From: DATCMH01 sp036563505 | GTDB taxonomy: Bacteria; Pseudomonadota; Alphaproteobacteria; Rhizobiales; Beijerinckiaceae | DNA length: 64,000 bases | NCBI GenBank assembly: GCA_036563505.1 | Contig: DATCMH010000012.1 | Span: 62,001-126,000, forward strand | Reading direction: 5' to 3' | In this document: in pieces, positions 44,961 to 54,290 of the stretch | Numbering within the stretch: the first letter of the stretch is position 1 | Layout of the letters: the number at the start of each line of letters is the position of its first letter | Notes under the pieces: model-generated | Told to the model about the DNA's origin: nothing | Database searches by the model: none | What the model saw: only the letters and a program-made list of their open reading frames with translations | Position numbers and translations under genes: made by a program

Positions 44961-45608
44961 ATGGACAACATGATCGGCCAGCGTAGCATGAAGGACACGC
45001 TTTCGGGACGGTCTGCAGCGATGACGGAAGCCAATTTCCTCGACGGCCAGCTTCTCGTCGCCATGCCGGGCATGGGCGACGCGCGCTTCGCACGCTCGGT
45101 GATCTATCTCTGCGCCCATTCGGCGGAAGGGGCGATGGGCATCGTCGTCAACCGTCCGGCGACGGACCTCTCCTTCTCGGATCTCCTGGTTCAGCTCGAG
45201 ATCGTGCCGGAGCACGAGCGCATCCGTTTGCCGAGCCGGGTCGGGCGCATGCCGGTGCTGATGGGCGGCCCGGTGGAGACGAGCCGCGGCTTCGTGCTGC
45301 ACTCGCCGGATTTCTTCATCGACCAATCGACCCTGCCCATCGACGACGGGGTGTGCCTCACCGCCACCATCGACATCCTGCGCGCCATCGCCAAGGGTGA
45401 GGGACCGCAGGAAGCCGTGCTGGCGCTCGGCTATGCCGGCTGGTCGGCGGGCCAGCTCGAGACGGAGATCCAGGGCAACGGCTGGCTCAACTGTCCCGCC
45501 GATCCCGACCTCATCTTCGGCACCTCCGTCGAGAGCCGCTACGACCTGGCCCTGCGCCGCATCGGCATCGACCCGGCCCTCCTGTCGAGCGAAGCAGGGC
45601 ACGCCTGA
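44961..45608 (+). CDS. yqgE: YqgE/AlgH family protein
   Basis: 215 residues (DUF179). Signature blocks: FLDGQLLVAMPGMGDARFARS, CAHSAEGAMGIVVNRPATD, MPVLMGGPVETSRGFVLHSP, DILRAIAKGEGPQEAVLALG and YAGWSAGQLETEIQGNGWL. Its biochemical role is unknown; family members sit near yqgF or ruvX in enterobacteria. A second in-frame ATG at residue 21 (MTEANFLDGQ) could be the true start, since most family members begin there. Divergent from the DsbD-alpha gene. A strong hairpin follows the stop. Confidence 0.93.
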   Translation: MDNMIGQRSMKDTLSGRSAAMTEANFLDGQLLVAMPGMGDARFARSVIYLCAHSAEGAMGIVVNRPATDLSFSDLLVQLEIVPEHERIRLPSRVGRMPVLMGGPVETSRGFVLHSPDFFIDQSTLPIDDGVCLTATIDILRAIAKGEGPQEAVLALGYAGWSAGQLETEIQGNGWLNCPADPDLIFGTSVESRYDLALRRIGIDPALLSSEAGHA

Positions 45609-45609
45609 G

Positions 45610-45841
45610 CGCTCGCTGTCGCGAGCGCCCCCTCTCCCGCTGAAGGGGAGAGGGTTCCGCGCCCAACCTTATCCCCTATGCGGGAGAAGGTGCCCTGCGA
45701 AGCAGGGCGGATGAGGAGTGCCGGGGCAGACCCGAACCAATCAGAACATCAGCAATGTCGTTCGCGGGCTCGACCCGCGAACCTCGGCGTGACGAGGTCA
45801 ACGCCTCCGAACCGAGATGGCCGGCTCAAGGCCGGCCATGA
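45610..45841 (-). repeat. Composite palindromic intergenic element, copy 3 (inverted)
   Basis: Lies between convergent yqgE and the GGDEF-EAL gene. It reads as copies 2 and 5 in reverse: block C2 first (45610-45722, including GGAGAAGGTGCCCTGC and GGCGGATGAGG), a spacer of about 32 nt, then module B inverted (45755-45841: TTCGCGGGCTCGACCCGCGAA, and ATGGCCGGCTC..GGCCGGCCAT). The first 20 bases (GCGCTCGC-TGTC-GCGAGCGC, 45610-45629) form a perfect 8-bp hairpin right after the yqgE stop and may serve as its terminator. Confidence 0.8.
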
Positions 45842-45872
45842 CACCTGCTAAACCGAAACGAATAGCACTCGA

Positions 45873-48794
45873 TCAAGCCGCCTCCGGCGCGGCCCCCACC
45901 AGCTGCCGTGCCTGGAGCGCGGTCATCGGCTCGCCGAAGGCGTAGCCTTGCGCGTATTCGCAGCCGAGCTGGTAGAGCTCGATGGCGTCCGATTCCGACT
46001 CCGCTCCTTCGGCCACCACGTCCATGCCGAGCTCGTGCGCGAGCTTGACGATGGAGCTCAGGATCACCGGGCGTTTGCCGTTGCCCATCTGGCGCACGAA
46101 GGACTGGTCGATCTTGATCGTGTCGAAGGGGAAGCGCTGCAGGTAGGACAGGGCCGAGTAGCCCGTGCCGAAATCGTCGAGCGACAGGCCCGCGCCGAGG
46201 TCCCGGATGCGGGCGAGCATCTGCGCCGCGTATTCCGGGTTCTCCATCACGAGGCTCTCGGTGAGCTCGAGCTTGAGCGAGCCTTCCCGCACGCCCGTGC
46301 GGGCGAGCACCGTTTTCACGTCATGCAGGAGGTCGTGCCGCAGGAGCTGGCGGCTCGACACGTTCACGCTCGCGAAGATCGGCGGCTCGACCTCGAGCGC
46401 CCGCTGCCAGGCCGCGAGTTCGCGGGCCGTGCGCTCCAGCGCGAAGATGCCGAGCGGCACGATCAGCCCCGATTCCTCGGCGATCGGGATGAAGGTCGCG
46501 GGCGAGAGCCGGCCGAGGCGCGGGTGGTCCCAGCGCATCAGGGCCTCGAACCCTGCGATGGTGCGGTCCTCCAGCCGCACGATGGGCTGGAACACCACCT
46601 TGATCTCGCCCCGGTCGAGGGCCCGGCGCAGGTCGCTCTCCAGCAGGAACTTGTCGCCCCGGTCGGCCTTCATGGTGGGCCGGTAGGCCTCGGTCCGGTC
46701 GCCGCCGGCGCGCTTGGCCTGGACCATCGCGATCTCGGCGCACTTGACCAGGTCCTCGCGCCGCGGCGCCGCTTGGGGGTCATAGGTCATGACGCCGATG
46801 GAGGCGGTGAGGAACACCTCCCGGTCGGCGTAGGTGACGGGCGTCGCCACCGTGCGGCGCATCATCTCGGCGAGACCCAAGATCCGCTCCGGGTCGCGTT
46901 CGGATAGGAGAATGAGGGCGAACTCGTCGCCGGCGATGCGGGCCAGAGTATCCTGCGGTTTGAGGAGGCGCCCGAGGCGCCGCGAGATCGTGAGCAGGAT
47001 CGAGTCGCCCGCCGAGAGGCCGACCGACTCGTTGACCAGCTTGAAGCGGTCGAGGTCGAGAACGAGGAGCGTCGGGCGGACGCGGTCGTCCTGCGCGGCG
47101 AAGGTGAGGGCGGCTTCGAGGCGGTCGTTGAAGAGCTCGCGGTTGGGCAGGCCCGTGAGGTTGTCGTGCACGGCGTCGTGGAGCAGGCGCTCCTCGGCGG
47201 TCTTGCTCTCGGTGACGTCAGCGAGCGTGCCGACGATGCGCACCACCTCGCTGTCGCCGCCGACCACGGGCCGGGCCTTGAGCCGGAACCAATGGTAGGG
47301 TCCGCCCGCTGAGCGCAGGCGGAAATCCTGCACGATGCGGCCGCGCCGCTGCTCGATCACGGCGTCGAACGAAGCGCGGTAGCGGTCGCGGTCGAAGGGA
47401 TGGATGAGGTCGAGCCAGTCGGTCGCTGGCCCCTCCAGGGTGCCGCGGCGCAGGCCGAGCTGCTGCTCTACCTCCGGGCTGACGAAGATCTTGTCGGCCG
47501 GGACGTCCCAGTCGAACACGATGTCGCCGGCGCCCGCCAGCGCCAGCGCCCGGCGCTCCGTGTCCGTGACGAGGCCTTGGGTGAAATGGCCGCCGGCGAA
47601 GGCGTGCTGCATCACCGTGAAGCCGATGAGCATGATGATGAGGACGAGGCCGCCGATCAGCGCCGACGGCACGAGGTCGTTCGTGATCTGCCCCACCACC
47701 GTGAAACCTGCGGCCGCCACCCACACGACGAGGAGAAGCCAGGTCGGGATCAGCATCACCGCACGATCGTAGCCGTGGGTGGCGAGATGAATGACGAGCA
47801 GGAAGCCGATGCCGGCGACCGCCGCGATGGAGATGCGGGCGACCCCTGAGGCCACCGGCGGATCGACGACGGCCAAACCCACCAGCGCGGCGAGGAAGAG
47901 AAGCCAGAACCCGGTCACGTGGCTGTAGCGCACGTGCCAGCGGTTGAGGTTGAGATAGGCGAAGAGGAAGACGAGGAGGGTGGCCGCGAGCACCGCCTCG
48001 GCGCCGGCCCGGTAAACGCGTTCGGCAGCCTCCGTGATCGGGAAGATGCGCTGGAAGAAGCCGAAGTCGATGCAGGCATAGGCCAGAACCGCCCAGGCCA
48101 AAGCCGCGGCGGCGGGGAAGATCAGCGCGCCCTTCACCACGAAGACGATGGTGAGGAACAGCGCGAGCAGGCCCGCGATGCCGATGATGATGCCCTTGTA
48201 GAGGGTGAGCCCGTTCTGCTTCTCCTTGTAGGCGTCCTGATCCCACAGGTAGATCTGCGGCACATTCGGGGTGCGCAGCTCCGCGACGAAGGTCACCGTC
48301 GTGCCCGGGTCGAGGGTGATCAGGAAGGTGTCGGCGTCGGCGCTCTCCTCCCGCTCCGGCCGGATGCCCTCGCTCGCGGTGATCGCCGCGACCCGGGTCG
48401 AGCCGAGATCGGGCCAGACGACGCCGGAGCCTACGAGCCGGAAATGCGGCGCGACCAGCAGGCGGTCGATCTGCTCGTCCGTGTCGTTGGTGAGCGCGAA
48501 GACCATCCAGTCGGGCTGCGTGCCGGATTCGCGGGCCTTCACCGCGATGCGGCGCACGATGCCGTCGCGGCCAGGCGCCGTGGAGATGCGGATCTCGTCG
48601 CCGTCGGAACGGTAGCGCTCGATCGCCGGCGTCAAGTCGATGGCGGTGGCGTCCGGGCTGACCCGCACGGCCTCGACGGCCCGGGCCGGCACCGACAGCG
48701 CGAGCAGCGTCACGAGCGCCAGCAGCGCCGCCCACAGGACGGCCAGACAGGCGGCCGGGACGGAACGCAACGCGGAAGTCTCTCGTCCGGTCAC
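45873..48794 (-). CDS. 7TM-sensor PAS-GGDEF-EAL protein, likely c-di-GMP phosphodiesterase
   Basis: 973 residues from a GTG at 48794 (start uncertain; no ATG is near and the frame is open to 48929). N-terminal signal/anchor, a periplasmic domain (about 40-180), about seven transmembrane helices (190-400, 7TMR-DISM-like), PAS (about 400-530), GGDEF (about 540-690) and EAL (about 705-950). GGDEF motif is degenerate (RIAGDEFALIL) and the inhibitory-site RxxD is replaced by KPQD. EAL is intact: EALMRWDHP, NVSSRQL, ELTES, DDFGTGYSAL, KIDQSFV, and AEGAES. So the likely net activity is c-di-GMP hydrolysis, with the GGDEF domain possibly regulatory. Loosely grouped with neighbours; no adjacent c-di-GMP genes. 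Confidence 0.9.
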   Translation of the reverse strand: MTGRETSALRSVPAACLAVLWAALLALVTLLALSVPARAVEAVRVSPDATAIDLTPAIERYRSDGDEIRISTAPGRDGIVRRIAVKARESGTQPDWMVFALTNDTDEQIDRLLVAPHFRLVGSGVVWPDLGSTRVAAITASEGIRPEREESADADTFLITLDPGTTVTFVAELRTPNVPQIYLWDQDAYKEKQNGLTLYKGIIIGIAGLLALFLTIVFVVKGALIFPAAAALAWAVLAYACIDFGFFQRIFPITEAAERVYRAGAEAVLAATLLVFLFAYLNLNRWHVRYSHVTGFWLLFLAALVGLAVVDPPVASGVARISIAAVAGIGFLLVIHLATHGYDRAVMLIPTWLLLVVWVAAAGFTVVGQITNDLVPSALIGGLVLIIMLIGFTVMQHAFAGGHFTQGLVTDTERRALALAGAGDIVFDWDVPADKIFVSPEVEQQLGLRRGTLEGPATDWLDLIHPFDRDRYRASFDAVIEQRRGRIVQDFRLRSAGGPYHWFRLKARPVVGGDSEVVRIVGTLADVTESKTAEERLLHDAVHDNLTGLPNRELFNDRLEAALTFAAQDDRVRPTLLVLDLDRFKLVNESVGLSAGDSILLTISRRLGRLLKPQDTLARIAGDEFALILLSERDPERILGLAEMMRRTVATPVTYADREVFLTASIGVMTYDPQAAPRREDLVKCAEIAMVQAKRAGGDRTEAYRPTMKADRGDKFLLESDLRRALDRGEIKVVFQPIVRLEDRTIAGFEALMRWDHPRLGRLSPATFIPIAEESGLIVPLGIFALERTARELAAWQRALEVEPPIFASVNVSSRQLLRHDLLHDVKTVLARTGVREGSLKLELTESLVMENPEYAAQMLARIRDLGAGLSLDDFGTGYSALSYLQRFPFDTIKIDQSFVRQMGNGKRPVILSSIVKLAHELGMDVVAEGAESESDAIELYQLGCEYAQGYAFGEPMTALQARQLVGAAPEAA

Positions 48795-48989
48795 AGGTGA
48801 CGAAACAGCCAAGATGAAGCAGCCAAGTCGTATCGGGGTGCCGGGTGCAGGGCAAGGCGGGCCGGCCCGCCCGCTCCGGGTTGTCGGCAGGAGTCTGAAG
48901 GGGGCGCGATGGCCGCGCTTTGCGGCCAAATCAGGGTGGCGGGCCTAACCTGAGTGAAAGACGAGAGGAGGAAAGGCCCGCTTGGCCCT

Positions 48990-50291
48990 TCACGCCGCGA
49001 GGCGCGCGCGCAAAACTTCGAGCTTCGGCAGGCCCTTGATCGGCCCGATGGCCGCAAGCGTCGGCGGACCGGCGAGAACCGCTTGGCCTGCCTCACGCAC
49101 CGCGTCCACCGTGACGGCGTTCACCTTGGCGATGACCTCCGCCGGCGGGATGACCCGACCCCAGGCGAGAAGCTGGCGGGCGAGGCGCTCGATGCGTCCG
49201 CCAGGCGTCTCGAGGCCGGCGAGCAGCGCCACCTTGAGCTGCGCCTTAGCCCGGGCAAGCTCCGCCGCGTCGATGTCGACGACGGCTGCGCGGGCGCAAT
49301 CGGCCGTCATCGCCACGAGGTCGGCGAGGTCCTTCGCCGCGGTGCCGGCGCCGATGCCGAACAGGCCGCAATCGGAGAAGGGCCAGTGGAAAGCGTCGAT
49401 GGCATAGGCCAGCCCCCGCGTCTCGCGCACTTCGTGCCAGAGCCGGGAGGTCAGGCCGCCGCCGAGCACGTGCGCGAACATATGGGTCGCGTAATAGGTC
49501 GGGTCCTTGAACGACACGCCGGGCAGGCCGATGACGACGTTCGCCTGCTCGAGCTTGCGGGACATGCGTCGCTCGCCGCCCTGATAGACGCCGGCGTCGA
49601 CGGGAGGCTGCGGCCGGGCCGGCAGGTGGCCGAAGGCGCGCTCGGCCGCGTCCACGACCGCCGCGTGGTCGAGGCCTCCAGCGGCTGCGAGCACCATGCG
49701 GTCGGGGGCGTATTCCCGGTCCATGAAGGCGCGGATCGCCTCGCCGTCGAGCGCCGCGATCGTCTCGGGCCGGCCGAGGATGGGCCGGCCGATTGCCTGG
49801 CCGGGGAAGGCCGTCTCCATGAAGACGTCGTAAACGAGGTCGTCCGGGGCATCCTCGACCGAGGCGTGTTCCTGCAGGATGACGCCCTTCTCGCGGGCGA
49901 GCTCCCCCTCGTCGAAGCTCGAGTTGGTCAGGATGTCGCCCAGAACGTCGAGCCCGACCCCGATATCCTCGGCCAGCACCCGGGCCGTGTAGCTCGTGGT
50001 CTCGACGCTGGTGGCGGCGTTGATGTCGCCGCCGACATTCTCGATGTCCTCCGCGATCTGGCGGGCCGAGCGGGTTCGCGTGCCCTTGAAGGCCATGTGC
50101 TCGATAAGGTGCGATAGGCCGTGCTCGCCCTCACGCTCGTAGCGCGATCCGGTGCCGACATGGACGCCGAGCGTCGCGGTCGCGATCTCGGGCATGCGCT
50201 CGGTCGCGACGGTGAAGCCGTTGGCGAGAACCGTGATCTGCACGTTCGGCTCACCCGGCAGCATCGGAGGGATGGCGACCGGCGCCGTCAC
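48990..50291 (-). CDS. M16-family zinc peptidase (mitochondrial-processing-peptidase-like)
   Basis: 433 residues. Inverted zinc motif HLIEH at residues 61-65 with the distal Glu at 141 (VILQEHASVEDAP), exactly 76 residues on. The N-terminal half is the active one; the C-terminal half (GLTSRLWHEVRETRGLAYAI) carries the R/Y pair expected of M16 second domains. Related to PqqL, YmxG and MPP beta; degrades or processes peptides. GTG start overlapping the thrC stop by 4 bp. thrC-M16 adjacency is widespread in alphaproteobacteria. Confidence 0.95.
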   Translation of the reverse strand: MTAPVAIPPMLPGEPNVQITVLANGFTVATERMPEIATATLGVHVGTGSRYEREGEHGLSHLIEHMAFKGTRTRSARQIAEDIENVGGDINAATSVETTSYTARVLAEDIGVGLDVLGDILTNSSFDEGELAREKGVILQEHASVEDAPDDLVYDVFMETAFPGQAIGRPILGRPETIAALDGEAIRAFMDREYAPDRMVLAAAGGLDHAAVVDAAERAFGHLPARPQPPVDAGVYQGGERRMSRKLEQANVVIGLPGVSFKDPTYYATHMFAHVLGGGLTSRLWHEVRETRGLAYAIDAFHWPFSDCGLFGIGAGTAAKDLADLVAMTADCARAAVVDIDAAELARAKAQLKVALLAGLETPGGRIERLARQLLAWGRVIPPAEVIAKVNAVTVDAVREAGQAVLAGPPTLAAIGPIKGLPKLEVLRARLAA

Positions 50292-51703
50292 GCCGCCGCA
50301 CCCCGCACGGCCCGGGCCCGGTCGCGCACGAAGCTCTCCAGCGCCTGCTGGTCGTTCGGCAGAACGGTGAAGCGCTCGGGCCGGTCGAGGAGGTCGGCGA
50401 GATGCGGCGGCAGCGACGGCCGCTCACCGGTCGCCCGCTCCACCGCGTCGGGGAACTTGGCGGGATGGGCGGTGGCGAGCGCGACGACGGGCACTTCGGG
50501 ACGGGTCTGCAGGTGCGCGCGCCCCGCGCGCAGGCCGATGGCGGTGTGCGGGTCGAGGAGGTATCCCGCGCCGGCCCGCGTCGCCCGGATCTCGTCCAGA
50601 ACCTCGTCCTCGGACACCGCGGCGGAGGCGAACTCCTCCCGCAGGCGGGCGAGGGGTTCCGGCGCGACCTGGAGCGCTTCCCCTTGCGCGAGGCTTCCCA
50701 TCAGCGCGCGAACGGCTCCGGAATCGCGGCCATAGGCCTCGAACAGGGCGCGCTCGAAATTCGAGGACACCTGGATGTCCATGGAAGGCGAGGTGGTGGG
50801 CGTGACGCCCCGCAACTCGTGAGCGCCGGTCTCAAGCGTGCGGTGCAGGATGTCGTTGGCGTTCGTCGCCACGACGAGGCGCTCGATCGGCAGCCCCATG
50901 CGCTTGGCGACAGAGCCGGCGAGCACGTCGCCGAAATTGCCCGTCGGCACGGCGAAGGAGACCGGCCGGTGGGGGCTCCCGAGGGCCACGGCGGCCGTGA
51001 AATAGTAGACGACCTGCGCCGCGACGCGGGCCCAGTTGATGGAGTTGACCCCTGAGAGCTGCAACTCGTCGCGGAAGCGCTGATGCGTGAACATGCGCTT
51101 CAGGGCCGTCTGGCAATCGTCGAAAGTGCCCTCGACAGCGATGGCGTGAACGTTCGGGGCGTCCACGGACGTCATCTGCCGGCGCTGGACTTCCGAGACG
51201 CGGCCGTGGGGGAAGAGGATGAACACGTCGACCTGGGACAGCCCCGAGAAGGCCTCCACGGCGGCGCTACCAGTGTCGCCCGACGTCGCGCCGACGATGG
51301 TGGCGCGCTGGCCGCGCTGTCGCAGCACATGGTCCATGAGCCGCCCCAGCAGCTGCATCGCCAAGTCCTTGAAGGCGAGGGTCGGGCCGTGGAAGAGCTC
51401 GAGGACGAAGAGGTTGTCGCCGACTTGGGTCAGGGGGCACACCGCAGGATGCCGGAAGCCCGCATAGGCTTCGTCGACCATGAGGGAGAGGTCCGCCGCG
51501 CCAATCTCCCCGTCGAGGAGGGGCGCGAGCACCGCCTTCGCCACCGCCGCGTAGGGCTGGCCGGCGAAGCCCGCGATGGTGGCGGCGTCGAGGTGAGGCC
51601 AGCGCTCCGGCAAGTAGAGCCCGCCGTCGCGGGCGAGGCCGGCAAGAAGCGCGTCGGTGAAGCCGAGCGCCGGAGCGTCGCCCCGGGTGGAGACGTGCAG
51701 CAC
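50288..51703 (-). CDS. thrC: Threonine synthase
   Basis: 471 residues, PLP enzyme converting phosphohomoserine to threonine. The start is a GTG at 51703 giving VLHVSTRGDAPALGFTDALL, the standard ThrC beginning; the frame to 51772 would add an unlikely Pro-rich tail. PLP Lys in FHGPTLAFKDLAMQLLGRLM, phosphate-binding region GATSGDTGSAAVEAF, and VPTGNFGDVLAGSVAKRMGL are typical. Length fits the long (type I) ThrC. It overlaps the M16 peptidase start by 4 bp; the partner thrB is at 41.8 kb. Confidence 0.97.
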   Translation of the reverse strand: MLHVSTRGDAPALGFTDALLAGLARDGGLYLPERWPHLDAATIAGFAGQPYAAVAKAVLAPLLDGEIGAADLSLMVDEAYAGFRHPAVCPLTQVGDNLFVLELFHGPTLAFKDLAMQLLGRLMDHVLRQRGQRATIVGATSGDTGSAAVEAFSGLSQVDVFILFPHGRVSEVQRRQMTSVDAPNVHAIAVEGTFDDCQTALKRMFTHQRFRDELQLSGVNSINWARVAAQVVYYFTAAVALGSPHRPVSFAVPTGNFGDVLAGSVAKRMGLPIERLVVATNANDILHRTLETGAHELRGVTPTTSPSMDIQVSSNFERALFEAYGRDSGAVRALMGSLAQGEALQVAPEPLARLREEFASAAVSEDEVLDEIRATRAGAGYLLDPHTAIGLRAGRAHLQTRPEVPVVALATAHPAKFPDAVERATGERPSLPPHLADLLDRPERFTVLPNDQQALESFVRDRARAVRGAAA

Positions 51704-51767
51704 GAATGTCGTCCCTGATCGAAGGCGGCGGACAATAGGGGGGAGGGGCCCGGGGGACAAGCGCGGC

Positions 51768-52201
51768 GGCACCTTCTCCCCTCATGGGAGAAGGTGCCCT
51801 CGCGTGAGCGAGGGCGGATGAGGGGGTGGTGGGCGTAGGCTCGAGTGGCTACGGAGAGCACCCCCTCACCCTCGCTCCGCTCTGCTGCGCTCGTCGCGTC
51901 GGCCGGTGCGCCGACGCAACCCTCTCCCCGGCCGGGAGAGGAGGGACGCGCTCAGTCGTGTCAGGTCAACGACCACAGAACCGAAACTCGGATGCTCAAC
52001 CCCTCTCCCTTCCGGGGAGAGGGCTTCGCCTGCGGAATAGCAGGCGAAGCAAGCCCGAAGGGCGGAGGTGAGGGGGAGCGTGGCGAAGGCCCGATAGTCT
52101 CAACACACACCCCCCATGTCATTCGCGGGCTCGACCCGCGAACCTCGGCGCGAAGCCACCCCTGCCCCGAACCGAGATGGCCGGGTCAAGCCCGGCCATG
52201 A
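51768..52201 (-). repeat. Composite palindromic intergenic element, copy 4 (inverted, double)
   Basis: Occupies most of the 535-bp gap between thrC and the phosphotransferase gene. A C2 fragment (about 51768-51830, ACCTTCTCCC/GGGAGAAGGT) comes first. It is followed by a C1-like block (51861-52076, 216 bp) bounded by CCCCCTCACC and GGTGAGGGGG with internal CTCTCCCCGG/CCGGGAGAG and TTCGCCTG/CAGGCGAA pairs. Then come 39 nt and inverted module B (52116-52201). Bases 51704-51767 and 52202-52238 show no gene. Confidence 0.8.
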
Positions 52202-52238
52202 CAGGGGAGGGTTGGGAGGCGGTCGCGCGAAGTCGCTG

Positions 52239-53342
52239 CTAGCGCGCCCCCGCCCGCACCGCCCAGCGCCAGCCCTCCGCGGCGAGGGGGCGGACCTCGC
52301 TCGCCATCACGGCGGCGTTGGCGTTGGTCGCCGTGCCGTCGCGGACGCGGCCGGCGATGCCTTGCAGGATCGCGGCGAAGCGGAAGAGGTTGTAGGCCAT
52401 GAGCGTTTCGAGATGGGGGATCTCGGACAGGCCCATGCGGCGGGCATAGAGGTCGGCGTAAGTCTCGAGGCTCGGCAGGCCTAAAGCCGCGAGATCGAGC
52501 CCGGCGAGCGTGCCGGTGCCGCCGCCCGAATCCGAGCGCGGCATCACCCAGGCCATGAGGTGATAGACCGCGTCCGCGTTCGGATCGCCGAGCGTCGCGA
52601 GCTCCCAGTCGAGCACCGCCGCGACCTCGGGCGCATCGGCGCGCAGGATCAGGTTGTCCAGGCGGTAATCGCCGTGGACGAGGGCGGGGCGAGCCGTCGG
52701 GGGCACGGCGTCCGGCAGCCAGGCCATGAGCCGGTCCATCTCCGGGATCGTCTCCGTCTCGCTCAGGCGGTACTGCTCCGACCAGCGCTTGACCTGCCGG
52801 GCGACGTAGCCCTCCGGCCGGCCGAAATCGGCCAGGCCGATCGCCGCGGGGTCGAGGGCATGGAGCCGGGCCAGCGTCGCGTTCATGGCGTCGTAGACCA
52901 GGGCGCGCTCCGACGGCTCCGCGCCCGGCATTGCCGGATCCCAGAACACCCGGCCCGCCACGTGGGCCATGACGTAGAACGGCGTGCCGACGACCGTCTC
53001 GTCGGCGCAGTAGGCGAGGGGCGCGGCGATGGGAAACCCTTGCGCCGCCAGCGCCGTGAGCACCCGGTATTCCCGGTCGACGGCGTGCGCGGAGGCGAGG
53101 AGCTTGCCCGGCGGCTTGCGGCGCAGGACGTAAGCGCGGCCCGGCGTCTCAAGAAGGTAAGTCGGATTCGACTGGCCGCCCTTGAACTGGCTGATCGTGA
53201 GCGGCCCGCGAAAGCCTTCGACCTGGTCGATGAGCCAGGTTTCCAGACGGGCGGCGTCGAAGGCGAGCGCCGCCGGCACCTCCCGGGTGCCGGCATAGGC
53301 CGCTTGGCGATCGACAGCTGTTTGGCGATCGATGCCGGTCAT
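52239..53342 (-). CDS. Phosphotransferase/kinase-fold protein (ACAD10/11-type aminoglycoside-phosphotransferase domain)
   Basis: 367 residues. The ATG at 53340-53342 overlaps the hydrolase stop by 4 bp (ATGA), so translation is coupled. Kinase-fold (APH) motifs: QFKGGQSNPTYLLETPGRA, YVLRRKPPGKLLASAHAVDR, catalytic HxDxxxxN in LVHGDYRLDN, metal-binding DWE in VLDWELATLGDP, then NLFRFAAILQGIAGRV. This matches the phosphotransferase domain of ACAD10/ACAD11 and their bacterial relatives, which phosphorylate hydroxyacyl-CoA or related hydroxyacids. The substrate is not fixed. Downstream of the hydrolase and purD. Confidence 0.88.
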   Translation of the reverse strand: MTGIDRQTAVDRQAAYAGTREVPAALAFDAARLETWLIDQVEGFRGPLTISQFKGGQSNPTYLLETPGRAYVLRRKPPGKLLASAHAVDREYRVLTALAAQGFPIAAPLAYCADETVVGTPFYVMAHVAGRVFWDPAMPGAEPSERALVYDAMNATLARLHALDPAAIGLADFGRPEGYVARQVKRWSEQYRLSETETIPEMDRLMAWLPDAVPPTARPALVHGDYRLDNLILRADAPEVAAVLDWELATLGDPNADAVYHLMAWVMPRSDSGGGTGTLAGLDLAALGLPSLETYADLYARRMGLSEIPHLETLMAYNLFRFAAILQGIAGRVRDGTATNANAAVMASEVRPLAAEGWRWAVRAGAR

Positions 53343-54241
53343 GGCGTCAGGAAGGCTTGCAGCGCCGCGAGCGTCGCCTCGGGCGCCTCCTCGGCGATGA
53401 AGTGGCCGGACCCGGCAATCACGTGGCCCTCGGCCTGCGGCGCGAAGGTGCGCCGCCAAACGTCGACGGGAGCTTCCGGCGCTCCGCCGCGGCTCAAGTA
53501 GGCGGCCCCGGACAGGACGAGGACGGGGCAGGCGACGGTGCGGCCCGCCGCGAGGTCCGCCTCGTCCTGCGCGACGTCGAGGGTCGCGCCAGCGCGGTAA
53601 TCCTCGCAGAAGGCGTGGATGCGGGAGGGCTCGTTGCAGCTCTGCCGATAGGCGGCGAGCGCCGCGGGGTGAAAGGCGTCGAGCGTGCCGCCCGCCGTCC
53701 ATTCCGCCATCAGGCCCTCGAAATAGAGCAGGGGATCGCGGGCGATCTCCGTCTCGGGCTCCGGCTTGGGCTTGGCCAGGAAGGTCCAGTGGGGCGCCGG
53801 GAAGCCGGCCCGGATGCGCTGCCAGTTGCTCACCGTCGGCACGATATCGAGGAGCGCGAGGCGCTCGACCCGTCCTGGCTCGTCGAGCGCCAGGCGGTAG
53901 CCGACCCGGGCGCCGCGGTCGTGGCCCGCCAGCGCGAAGCGCGCGTGGCCGAGCTCCTCCATGACCCGCACCACGTCGCGCCCCATCGCGCGCTTGGAGT
54001 AGGTCTCGTGAGCGTCGTCGCCCGCCGGAGCGGACGACCAGCCGTAGCCGCGCAGATCGAGGCACACGACCCGGTGCGTCGCCGCGAGCGCCGGGGCGAT
54101 CCGATGCCACATGGCATGGGTCTGCGGGAAGCCGTGCAGCAGCACGAGGGGCGGCCCCGATCCGCCGGACCGCGCGAAGATCCGGCCCGCCTCCGTCGAG
54201 ACCCAATGCGATTCAAAGCCGGGGAAGAGGTCGGTGGTCAT
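53339..54241 (-). CDS. Alpha/beta hydrolase, fluoroacetate-dehalogenase-like
   Basis: 300 residues with the start at 54241 (a longer frame runs into purD). HGFPQTHAMWH is the oxyanion region; nucleophile D118 is in ALAGHDRGARVGYR, the acid D142 in LLDIVPT and the base H290 in AGSGHFIAEE. Residues lining the fluoride site of the Rhodopseudomonas dehalogenase also occur: R119, R122, H161-W162 (APHWTF) and Y225 (EDYRAG). So all halide-pocket residues are present, and activity on haloacetates is plausible though epoxide hydrolysis is possible. Coupled to the phosphotransferase by a 4-bp overlap and 49 bp downstream of purD. The N-terminus MTTDLFPGFESHW is typical. Confidence 0.9.
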   Translation of the reverse strand: MTTDLFPGFESHWVSTEAGRIFARSGGSGPPLVLLHGFPQTHAMWHRIAPALAATHRVVCLDLRGYGWSSAPAGDDAHETYSKRAMGRDVVRVMEELGHARFALAGHDRGARVGYRLALDEPGRVERLALLDIVPTVSNWQRIRAGFPAPHWTFLAKPKPEPETEIARDPLLYFEGLMAEWTAGGTLDAFHPAALAAYRQSCNEPSRIHAFCEDYRAGATLDVAQDEADLAAGRTVACPVLVLSGAAYLSRGGAPEAPVDVWRRTFAPQAEGHVIAGSGHFIAEEAPEATLAALQAFLTP

Positions 54242-54290
54242 CGAGCGGCTCGTGCAGGGACGCACGAGAATAGCGGCCCGTGCGCGTTCG

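Noticed and set aside
53343..54206. 655-residue fused frame covering hydrolase and phosphotransferase regions
   Set aside because: The N-terminal half is an out-of-frame reading of the hydrolase; the ATG at 53342 gives a full phosphotransferase domain and a clean 4-bp overlap.
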